Shown here one piece after another: positions 9,104-16,485 of a stretch of 64,000 bases of DNA. The notes beneath the pieces are model-generated. The model worked only from the letters and a program-made list of their open reading frames with translations. It was not told where the DNA came from and ran no database searches. Every line of letters starts with the position of its first letter. The first letter of the stretch is position 1. Origin of the DNA: Saprospiraceae bacterium (GTDB lineage: Bacteria > Bacteroidota > Bacteroidia > Chitinophagales > Saprospiraceae); contig JADKEB010000031.1 in assembly GCA_016718205.1 (NCBI GenBank), positions 620,001-684,000 of the forward strand. The letters run 5' to 3'. Made by a program: the position numbers and the translations under genes.

Positions 9104-10810
9104 TCAATTTTGTACTACAATTTTCTTTATGACACGGGAACCACCATTATTTAATACCATCATGAAAATGCCTGTTGGCAATCTGTCAACTTCTATACTA
9201 TTTGTATCAGATGAGACAGAAAGTACCATTCTGCCCAATAAATCATAAAATTCGGCTTTTTCTATCTTTCTTTGTGCGTGAACAGTCAGGATACCCATTA
9301 CAGGATTATTGTAATAAACTTCAGGTGCTGCGAATGATCCGGTGCCAACGGTACATCGGCTTCCTACCACATACGAATAGTATTGTGTGACTGACAAGCC
9401 GCCTGCAAAGGCAAATTTCACACCGTAAGATATAGTTGACCCTATTGTTTGGCCCGTTAAGGTATGTGTATAAGTTTTTCCTCCTGCATTCATCATGTTT
9501 GTTTCACCAAATGGCGATTGTCTCCATAAATACGCGAATAGACCAGTTTTGTCTTCGTCAAGTAATGTGTAGGTTATTTTTACATCATTGCCTTCTGTTT
9601 TAAATTCATAAAGGTATCCTTTTGTAAAGCTACCTTGTTGAGCTGCATTGGATGTTCCTGCACAAAAGAAAGCAGAATCGGCAGTAGTTGTTGCGTTGAG
9701 AATAATAGGATTATTTGATGCTTGATTATTAGCTGCATCCTTTGCACGTATGTTAAATGTATAAGCCGTATTGGGATTGAGTCCGGTAATCAATAATGAT
9801 TTTTGTATACCAGAACTGCTTGTAGTACTGATACTTTGACTCCCGTATGTCACATCGTAAAGGATACTACTTCCATTGTCGGTAGCATTGAGTAGTAATT
9901 CTACAGACGAACCCGTTACTGCTCCTATCCTTGCAGTAAAATCTACCGGTGCTTGTGTGTCTACCAGAGTATTCTGATACACTCGGATATAATCGATTTT
10001 CATAGCTGCCTGTGTAAAATTGGAAGGAATTGTTCCTGCAAAACCACCCATTGCTATATTCAGTAAGAGATATTGTTCAGCATCAAAAGGCCAGGTGCTA
10101 GCATTTTTCACGGCAGGTTTATAGGTATAATAAGCCACACCATCCAATAAAAAAGTGATTTGGTTGGGGGACCAATTCATGGAGTAGACATGATAATTTG
10201 TGCCCAGATTATTGACTAAGATGCCGCCTTTATTGACTGTATTTCCGGATGAAGATGGAGTATGTATCGCGCTACCAATAAAATTGGTGGGTTGCGACGG
10301 AAATATACCATGTTCCATAATATCTATTTCGCCACAATCCGGCCAGGATATTTTGCCGTATGTTCCATTATAAAAACCACCTGGTTCACTGATATTTCTA
10401 CCTAAAAGCCAAAGGGCAGGCCATGTGCCAGGACCGATAGGAACCTGCGCCCGAATATCTACCCTACCGTATTTAAAAGCAAATTTAGAGTTGAGCCTTG
10501 CTGACGTGTATTGTTTGGTATAACCCTGATCAGTAAAAGTCTCTTTTTTTGCCATAATATTCAAAAAACCTCCATCAACAAATGAATTCCCTGTACGATT
10601 TGTATAATGCTGTACTTCGTTGTTGTACCAATTGCCGCCAGCCGGTATTTGTGTCTGATGGTGCCATTTTTGTGCATTGACGGCACCATTGTTGTCAAAC
10701 TCATCTGACCACACCAAATCAGTAAATACCACATCAACTTGAGCTTTTCCAGCCTGACAGAAATATAAAAGCAGCATTACGCCGATTAGTAAACTCTTAA
10801 TCATCTTCAA
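9104..10810 (-). CDS. Secreted family 16 glycoside hydrolase (beta-glucanase) with T9SS sorting domain
   Basis: A 568-residue secreted enzyme. It has a signal peptide at 1-23, then a GH16 domain to about residue 280 with VWSDEFD near 33-39 and the active-site signature EIDIME at 161-166 (E161 nucleophile, D163, E166 acid/base). A fibronectin type III-like module follows at about 287-375 (ATDNGSS, LLITGLNPNTAYTFNIRA), then a domain with CAGTSNAAQQGSF, and a C-terminal T9SS type A sorting domain (VYYNNPVMGIL...LPTGIFMMVL...KKIVVQN). GH16 enzymes of this type cut beta-1,3(-1,4)-glucans such as laminarin. T9SS export to the surface is inferred from the C-terminal domain. It stands alone on the minus strand. 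Confidence 0.9.
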   Translation of the reverse strand: MKMIKSLLIGVMLLLYFCQAGKAQVDVVFTDLVWSDEFDNNGAVNAQKWHHQTQIPAGGNWYNNEVQHYTNRTGNSFVDGGFLNIMAKKETFTDQGYTKQYTSARLNSKFAFKYGRVDIRAQVPIGPGTWPALWLLGRNISEPGGFYNGTYGKISWPDCGEIDIMEHGIFPSQPTNFIGSAIHTPSSSGNTVNKGGILVNNLGTNYHVYSMNWSPNQITFLLDGVAYYTYKPAVKNASTWPFDAEQYLLLNIAMGGFAGTIPSNFTQAAMKIDYIRVYQNTLVDTQAPVDFTARIGAVTGSSVELLLNATDNGSSILYDVTYGSQSISTTSSSGIQKSLLITGLNPNTAYTFNIRAKDAANNQASNNPIILNATTTADSAFFCAGTSNAAQQGSFTKGYLYEFKTEGNDVKITYTLLDEDKTGLFAYLWRQSPFGETNMMNAGGKTYTHTLTGQTIGSTISYGVKFAFAGGLSVTQYYSYVVGSRCTVGTGSFAAPEVYYNNPVMGILTVHAQRKIEKAEFYDLLGRMVLSVSSDTNSIEVDRLPTGIFMMVLNNGGSRVIKKIVVQN

Positions 10811-11039
10811 GGATTTTAAATTTTTTTAAACTTCTGCTCCCAAATAAACAAAATTTTAGTATCCGGCATCAGGTTCATAATTATAAAAGTATTTAACACG
10901 ATATATTTGTAACTGTATCTTGTATACGATTATAATATGGGGCGGAACGGTGTAAAGTTACAATCTTCCAACACAATTTAAATTATATCTTTAAATATTT
11001 TACTCTATTAGTTTTTGATAGCACATGATTCAGTCTCAT

Positions 11040-11675
11040 TCACGGTGCTAATCTCTTGATATCCCATTGATCTTCAAGCCTTTCATAAAGGAACCGGTCG
11101 TGCAGCCTGTCTTCCCCACCCTGCCAAAACTCAATCCGATGGGGAATGATCCTGTAGCCACCCCAGAAATCCGGAAGTGGAATTTTTCCATCTTTAAATT
11201 TATTTTTGATTTCTTCCAGTTTGGAGAGTAAAATGGATTTGGAAGAAATGATACTGCTTTGATTGGATACCCATGCACCGAGTTGACTTCCGACCGGTCT
11301 TGAAGCAAAGTATTTCAGAGATTCAGTTTTCGATATCTTTTCAGCCCGGCCTTCTATGATGATCTGCCTTTCAAGAGGCAACCACAAAAACATACATGTA
11401 ACGTGTTGATTTGATTGTATCTGGATAGCCTTTCTGCTGTTGTAGTTGGTGAAAAATACAAATCCTGACTTGTCGCAGTATTTTAGCAAAACTGTCCTTA
11501 AGCTTGGAACTCCCTCGGGACTGACCGTAGCCAGAGCCATAGCATTCGGATCGAGAGTAATTTCATTAAGTGCTTCTTTGAACCAGTCGTCAAACTGATC
11601 AAAAGGATCTTGTCTCAAGTCATTAAGTTCTAATTTTTGCTTTTTGAATTCCCTTCTGATATGATGAATGTCCAT
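11040..11675 (-). CDS. pdxH: Pyridoxamine 5'-phosphate oxidase PdxH
   Basis: A 211-residue flavoprotein, normal length for PdxH. It starts in the PdxH style with HIRREF, contains PNAMALATVSPEGVPSLRTVLLK and FFTNYNSRKA (FMN and substrate region), SQLGAWVSNQSS, and ends RLHDRFLYER...W...RLAP, the conserved C-terminal motif that contacts PLP. It makes pyridoxal 5'-phosphate from PNP/PMP using FMN and O2 in the cytoplasm. It is monocistronic, divergent from phrB across about 260 bp of AT-rich spacer. Confidence 0.95.
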   Translation of the reverse strand: MDIHHIRREFKKQKLELNDLRQDPFDQFDDWFKEALNEITLDPNAMALATVSPEGVPSLRTVLLKYCDKSGFVFFTNYNSRKAIQIQSNQHVTCMFLWLPLERQIIIEGRAEKISKTESLKYFASRPVGSQLGAWVSNQSSIISSKSILLSKLEEIKNKFKDGKIPLPDFWGGYRIIPHRIEFWQGGEDRLHDRFLYERLEDQWDIKRLAP

Positions 11676-11932
11676 TTTTACTTTTTTTGGTTGAATATAA
11701 GATAACTTAGCTTATGTCAGATGGCATCGAAAATGAGCATTGAAAACTTCCTTTTCTAAAATTGAACACAAAAATAATAAAAATCATATGGTAGCATCCG
11801 TTTATATATACATTCATTCATACAAATGTTTTTCAAAGGCTTATTGTGAGGTACCTAAAAAAAATCCTGAAGAAAAACACTGAACCTTTGCAGGTGTGTC
11901 GTGTTATGGGCATCAGAATAATTAAGTAAAGT

Positions 11933-13261
11933 ATGAGTGTCTGTATTTTTTGGTTCAGAAGAGATTTAAGACTAACTGATAATGCCGGACTTTATCACGC
12001 GCTGACGTCCGGATACAAAGTTGTGCTGGTGTTTATATTCGATACACATATTTTGGATCGGCTGGAGGATAGAAATGATGCTCGTGTGACTTATATTTAT
12101 GATGTAATTTCTGAACTTAAGCAAGGTTTATCCTTATTGGGCAGTGATTTAAACGTATTTCATGGTTCACCTGAAAATGTATGGCCCGGTATTGTAAAGC
12201 AGTTCAATCCCAAAAAGATTATCTTTAATCATGATTATGAGTCCTATGCTCAAAAAAGAGACAATTTGCTTACAAACTCCTGGAAATCAGAAGGGATAAG
12301 TGTTGAAAGTTTCAAGGATCATGTGATTTTTGAAAAACAGGAAGTTGTCAAAGACGATGGCAAACCGTACACAGTTTTTACTCCTTACAAGCGAAAATGG
12401 CTGTCTAAATTAGCTTCTGATGATGCAGATCCGACAGATTCATTTTATTTGAGATCATATCCTTGTGACAAATATTACCACCAATTTGAAAAAATTGGAA
12501 AACCATCCACAATGATTTCTTTGAAAGACATGGGCTTTGAAAGGACTCAAAAAGTAATTCCTCCACTTTCCGTACCTCAAACTATCATCAGGCATTATGA
12601 AGAGCGAAGAAATTTCCCGGCCATCGAAGGTACGAGCAGATTGAGTGTTCATTTCAGGTTTGGAACCATCTCTATACGACAAAAAGCCCAAGCTGCCATT
12701 ACAATTAGTCGGTCATACCTTAGTGAACTTATTTGGCGGGATTTCTATAGTCAGATATTATATCATTTTCCTCATGTAGAACAGAGATCTTTCAGGTCTG
12801 AGTACGATCGACTGGAATGGCGTAATGATGCCGATGAATTCGATGCTTGGTGCCAAGGCATGACCGGGTATCCGATCGTAGATGCAGGTATGCGCGAACT
12901 AAAGATGACAGGTCATATGCACAATAGAGTAAGAATGATCACTGCGAGTTTCCTGACCAAACACTTGCTGATAGATTGGCGTTGGGGCGAGGCTTGGTTT
13001 GCAAGGCATTTACTTGATTTTGATCTGGCATCAAACAATGGTGGCTGGCAGTGGGCAGCTGGCAGTGGCACAGATGCTGCGACTTATTTTCGTATATTCA
13101 GCCCCGATGCTCAGACAGATCGTTTTGACAAAGACAGAAAATATATCAAACGGTGGGTTCCGGAATTTGGAACTCCTGCTTATCCAAACCCCATTATAGA
13201 TCACAAATTAGCTCGGGAGCGATGTCTGGCTACCTATAAAATGGCTTTAAGGCAGGTTTAG
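11933..13261 (+). CDS. phrB: Deoxyribodipyrimidine photolyase (class I CPD photolyase family)
   Basis: A 442-residue cryptochrome/photolyase family protein. The N-terminal photolyase alpha/beta domain begins FWFRRDLRLTDNAGL. The FAD domain shows SELIWRDFYSQIL, TGYPIVDAGMREL, HNRVRMITASFL and WQWAAGSGTDAATYFRIF. These are the conserved FAD-binding and DNA-contact segments of class I CPD photolyases, which split UV-induced pyrimidine dimers using blue light. Length is slightly shorter than the usual 460-480. The segment after the FAD motif (SPDAQTDRFDKDRKYIKRWVPE region) follows the photolyase pattern. No MTHF-specific feature can be called with certainty. Confidence 0.93.
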   Translation: MSVCIFWFRRDLRLTDNAGLYHALTSGYKVVLVFIFDTHILDRLEDRNDARVTYIYDVISELKQGLSLLGSDLNVFHGSPENVWPGIVKQFNPKKIIFNHDYESYAQKRDNLLTNSWKSEGISVESFKDHVIFEKQEVVKDDGKPYTVFTPYKRKWLSKLASDDADPTDSFYLRSYPCDKYYHQFEKIGKPSTMISLKDMGFERTQKVIPPLSVPQTIIRHYEERRNFPAIEGTSRLSVHFRFGTISIRQKAQAAITISRSYLSELIWRDFYSQILYHFPHVEQRSFRSEYDRLEWRNDADEFDAWCQGMTGYPIVDAGMRELKMTGHMHNRVRMITASFLTKHLLIDWRWGEAWFARHLLDFDLASNNGGWQWAAGSGTDAATYFRIFSPDAQTDRFDKDRKYIKRWVPEFGTPAYPNPIIDHKLARERCLATYKMALRQV

Positions 13262-13582
13262 AAAAATTTCAAAATTTCTTCATTTGTACTGACACACATT
13301 AAAAAACTAAATAATTATCCAAAAATGTTAATTGCATTGAAACTTTTCAAAATATTTTAAATGGAATCCTACCCTATAATACATAAATTATATCCCTTCA
13401 TTCAATCAAATTCTGATAAATCACTGTATATAAGACAATAACATAAAAATATTTTATTCCATACAAATGATTAATAATTTATACTATATTAAAATACAAT
13501 CTATTACATATTGTAATAAAAAAATATATTATTTTTAAAAAAATAATTTTAATTATATATTTCAATTAATAATAATATGTTA

Positions 13583-13590
13583 TATCTTTG
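13583..13590 (+). promoter_or_regulatory. -7 box for candidate small RNA 1
   Basis: TATCTTTG matches TAnnTTTG exactly. Transcription would start 6-9 bases downstream, at the edge of the conserved 19-mer. A clear -33 box is not seen in the surrounding A/T-only sequence. Confidence 0.5.
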
Positions 13591-13596
13591 CATTGT

Positions 13597-13662
13597 GTAA
13601 GTTTTGGTTATTAAATTGTAAAATTCGTAGTTGCTCGTGAAAAGTCACGAGCACTTTTTTTT
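13597..13662 (+). ncRNA. Candidate small RNA 1 (tandem pair, conserved 5' box plus intrinsic terminator)
   Basis: A short transcription unit of about 65 nt with no open reading frame. It starts with AGTTTTGGTTATTAAATTG (13600-13618), repeated exactly in the second unit. It ends with a perfect 8-bp stem, GCTCGTGA (13633-13640) and TCACGAGC (13645-13652), followed by an eight-T run. A -7 box lies directly upstream. The arrangement of promoter, conserved 5' box and rho-independent terminator in intergenic DNA is what a bacterial sRNA looks like. No known family is recognised. Confidence 0.55.
13633..13662 (+). terminator. Intrinsic terminator of small RNA 1
   Basis: The stem GCTCGTGA / TCACGAGC has a four-base loop and is followed by a T tract at 13655-13662. 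Confidence 0.75.
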
Positions 13663-13671
13663 AAGAGTCTA

Positions 13672-13694
13672 AAAGATCTTTGAAAGAGATCTTT
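13672..13694. repeat. Short inverted repeat between the two small RNAs
   Basis: AAAGATCT (13672-13679) pairs perfectly with AGATCTTT (13687-13694) across a seven-base loop. It lies between the two candidate sRNA units. There is no T tract, so it could be a regulator site or a processing hairpin. Confidence 0.45.
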
Positions 13695-13746
13695 CGAAAA
13701 CAAAAAATCAATTACATATAGTCATATTAAACAATGTAAAAATGTT

Positions 13747-13762
13747 TGGCACGGTATTTGAT
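13747..13762 (+). promoter_or_regulatory. Possible sigma-54-like promoter for small RNA 2
   Basis: TGGCAC-GGTAT-TTGAT has the sigma-54 spacing and nearly all consensus bases (TGGCAC-N5-TTGCA), but the -12 GC is GA. It would start transcription near 13773, a few bases before the conserved box, which mirrors unit 1. No TAnnTTTG box is present here. Speculative because the -12 C is usually important. Confidence 0.3.
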
Positions 13763-13772
13763 TTATAAAGAA

Positions 13773-13838
13773 TATATGAGTTTTGGTTATTAAATTGAGT
13801 AATGCCCGTGTTTTCGTCTTACACGGGCTTTTTTATTT
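13773..13838 (+). ncRNA. Candidate small RNA 2 (paralogue of small RNA 1)
   Basis: The second unit carries the same 19-mer AGTTTTGGTTATTAAATTG at 13779-13797. It ends in a different but equally perfect 8-bp terminator stem, GCCCGTGT (13804-13811) and ACACGGGC (13821-13828), followed by six Ts. Between units 1 and 2 the stem changes on both sides while pairing is kept, which supports function at the RNA level. The 5' end position is estimated from the upstream element. Confidence 0.55.
13804..13834 (+). terminator. Intrinsic terminator of small RNA 2
   Basis: An 8-bp perfect GC-rich stem with a nine-base loop, followed by TTTTTT at 13829-13834. Confidence 0.75.
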
Positions 13839-13909
13839 TAAACCATTTCATACCTAGCCCCTATCACTGCTCCTCAGTAAAGGAAATTGAAAAAGACATT
13901 CAACAAAAG

Positions 13910-16129
13910 TCACTTGATATATATCTTCTTAAGGAAGACCCGCTGATTTAAGGATAGACGACATATATATAGACCAGTTGTCCATAGGCTGGTTGCTATT
14001 TCATGTCGACCAAAAAATGTAGTTCTGTATAACATTTTCCCTGTGATATCAAATATTTGTATCTCACCTTTGGCAGAAATATCAGCAAAATCAACTTTTA
14101 GTCTTACTCCATCAAAGATGATAGCGGTGCTTAAATCAACATAGTCAACTGAAGAAGGACAATCTTTCATAATGGTACCCAATGACAATGTACAGGATTG
14201 GCTTAACGAATCCCTTATTCTGACAAGATATGGGATACCTCTTTCAAGATCTTTCAGAATGACAGGCAAATCAGCATATCGAACAATAGTATCTGGTTTT
14301 CCCGAAATGGTCATGATAAAATATGGGTGATTATGATTGGATTCAAAGTTCAGCTTTACTCCATACTTTGCATTCGCACATGGTAGATATGTTATTTCGG
14401 GCGAAGACATTGTACATATCCCGCAACAAATTGTATCAGGAAAAGAAAATGTAGCTGAACATAAAGAATCTTTGATATCCCTCAGATAAAAACGATATTT
14501 GCTGACACAATCTCCATTGAGCAATTTTGTAGAATAGTGAGGTTGTCCATAAGCAAATGTGTCAGGATGGAGACCGTTGATACTCATTATAAAATGGGAT
14601 GATGCGGCATTGTCAACATTAAATGAAAAATTTGCCCCAAAACTACCTTTACTATCGCATCCGGATGCTGTTACATCGAAGTTTTTGATTTTACACGGAG
14701 GTTTTTTTACACATTGGATTTTGTATTGGGCTTGTGCAGCACAATCATTATTTTTTTGATCCCGAATACTTATCTTAATTTCTTTGTTGTCGAGATTCTT
14801 AAGATACAATTTGACAGGCAAGGACTTGTATGATTCGCGGCTGAGCAAAGTATCATTGATTGAAACTAAAAATGAGTCAGAAGTGCCCTTATGTTCAAAT
14901 GATAAATTGAGATATTGTAAACCATCATCGTTGCATTTTTCTGAAAACCTAATATCAGAAATACTGCAAGGAACCACACAACATGTATCCGATTTAAAGA
15001 ATACAGATGTGGCACATTGACTTTTAAGATTATCTGTTACCTTAATGGCAAATTGTTGTCCACATATTTTTTTAGGAAGGTTTAACAAATATTCTTTTTC
15101 CCCATATTGAAGTTGACCTCCTGATTTGCCGTCCACTTCAACTTTAAAACCGGAGACCCCGGGAAAAACAGCTTTTAATCCCAACCCGACTATGACAGAA
15201 CTATCATTACAAAAAAAAGGAGCAATCTTTACATTCGAAATTTCACAATTATACTTACAAGAATCTACCACACCCAAAACATATGAACCAAAGCAAAAAG
15301 GATCTGCTTTGTCAATAATAAGAAATTCATAATTTCTGTTATGGTGCATCTGTAGGTTCCTGACTGTCACAGGCAAGTCTTTATAGGCAAATGTCCCATA
15401 ATTTGTGGAATTACCCCCTACCCTAAAGCTATCAGATGCTGCTTTGTGGTCAAAATTGATCATCACATTAAATGATTTCTTTTGGGCATCACAATCTACG
15501 ACATCAGTCCTGACTCTAGTGATATTGCATATACATGGATTGGAAATAGTAATGGTATCGCAACATTTATGATCATTGGCTGCGCAAACACTGACAGTAT
15601 GAAAGGTATTGACGAAAGATGTCTTCAGCTGTTTCACTTGTTGTGACAAACCCGATTTGGTAAAAGTATTGATTTTTTTATTATCATAGTAAAGATCAAA
15701 TAAGTCGCCTGAAGCCACAGTTAGTAAGTCAAATTTGATGTCATACTTAAAATCGGTACAAGAACTAACCTCAGTATTATTAATTCTTATCTTACAGAAA
15801 TCCGTACAGCAGGATTTACCGATATTTTTGTACAGAACACAGGATGTAGCTGTAGAATCTGTTACAGCAAATTCGTAAGACGTGTTACAATCAGCTTTGA
15901 GCGGTCCTATAGTCACTGGAAGTGATGCATAATCGAAGTAACCATAATTCCTGCCATTACCGGTCAAAAGGAATTTTTTTGCTGTTCCGGTGCGCTCAAA
16001 ATCAAGCACGACATAGAAGGTACCACGTTGATCACAAGGCAAATTTGTTACATTAAAATTTTTTAATATGCATTGTCCAATTGATTCAGAGCAAATTAAA
16101 ACTAAAAAACATACATAAACAACTCTCAT
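13910..16129 (-). CDS. Large secreted cysteine-rich repeat protein with T9SS sorting domain
   Basis: Function unknown. I start it at 16129 (MRVVYVCFLVLICS...), which gives a clean signal peptide; an upstream in-frame Met at 16183 would bury it. The mature protein consists of seven degenerate modules of about 90-100 residues. Each module opens with a Cys-x-I-x-x-(F/V) strand and contains a Cys-x3-5-(G/F) segment. Most also have a YxxLPV-like strand and a Cys near the end, with CC or C-x-C pairs at module borders. The C-terminus is a Por/T9SS type A domain (VRLKVDFADISAKGEIQIFD...GLYICRL...KKIYIK). A surface adhesin or matrix protein is a reasonable inference. It is divergent from the T9SS cargo gene at 16486. 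Confidence 0.75.
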   Translation of the reverse strand: MRVVYVCFLVLICSESIGQCILKNFNVTNLPCDQRGTFYVVLDFERTGTAKKFLLTGNGRNYGYFDYASLPVTIGPLKADCNTSYEFAVTDSTATSCVLYKNIGKSCCTDFCKIRINNTEVSSCTDFKYDIKFDLLTVASGDLFDLYYDNKKINTFTKSGLSQQVKQLKTSFVNTFHTVSVCAANDHKCCDTITISNPCICNITRVRTDVVDCDAQKKSFNVMINFDHKAASDSFRVGGNSTNYGTFAYKDLPVTVRNLQMHHNRNYEFLIIDKADPFCFGSYVLGVVDSCKYNCEISNVKIAPFFCNDSSVIVGLGLKAVFPGVSGFKVEVDGKSGGQLQYGEKEYLLNLPKKICGQQFAIKVTDNLKSQCATSVFFKSDTCCVVPCSISDIRFSEKCNDDGLQYLNLSFEHKGTSDSFLVSINDTLLSRESYKSLPVKLYLKNLDNKEIKISIRDQKNNDCAAQAQYKIQCVKKPPCKIKNFDVTASGCDSKGSFGANFSFNVDNAASSHFIMSINGLHPDTFAYGQPHYSTKLLNGDCVSKYRFYLRDIKDSLCSATFSFPDTICCGICTMSSPEITYLPCANAKYGVKLNFESNHNHPYFIMTISGKPDTIVRYADLPVILKDLERGIPYLVRIRDSLSQSCTLSLGTIMKDCPSSVDYVDLSTAIIFDGVRLKVDFADISAKGEIQIFDITGKMLYRTTFFGRHEIATSLWTTGLYICRLSLNQRVFLKKIYIK

Positions 16130-16485
16130 TATTATTCCAAGAAATTTCAGTTGCAAATTAACCATTTTATAATCAATTGCCATTTATAAAATCATAAAAG
16201 AATTTCACTTTACACCCTCCACCATAAAAAACTCATTGCTCACCTTCATCAAAATAACATGCACTTGTCTAAGACACAGAAAGACAGAAATCTAAGTTGC
16301 ACAAAAATAAACTTTGCCGCAATTAGTCAAATGATGATGTGTCAAAAATGCACTTAGTAGATTTTCTATTTTAATTGTATGCCCTTAGTAGGAAGCTCAT
16401 TCCCAAAACCAATTTTTATGCTCGGAAAATGTGAAATTACTATTTTTTTGCTTAATTTTGCTGAACCAAAACTTATGTTATTCCA
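16130..16485. other. Divergent intergenic region between two T9SS cargo genes
   Basis: About 356 bp of AT-rich DNA that must hold promoters for both flanking genes. TAATTTTG at 16453-16460 is a good -7 box for the rightward gene, about 26 bases from its ATG. I see no clear element for the leftward gene and no repeat. Confidence 0.4.

Noticed and set aside
13597..13838. tRNA or riboswitch in the phrB downstream spacer
   Set aside because: No cloverleaf, anticodon arm or known aptamer; only short hairpins with T tracts.
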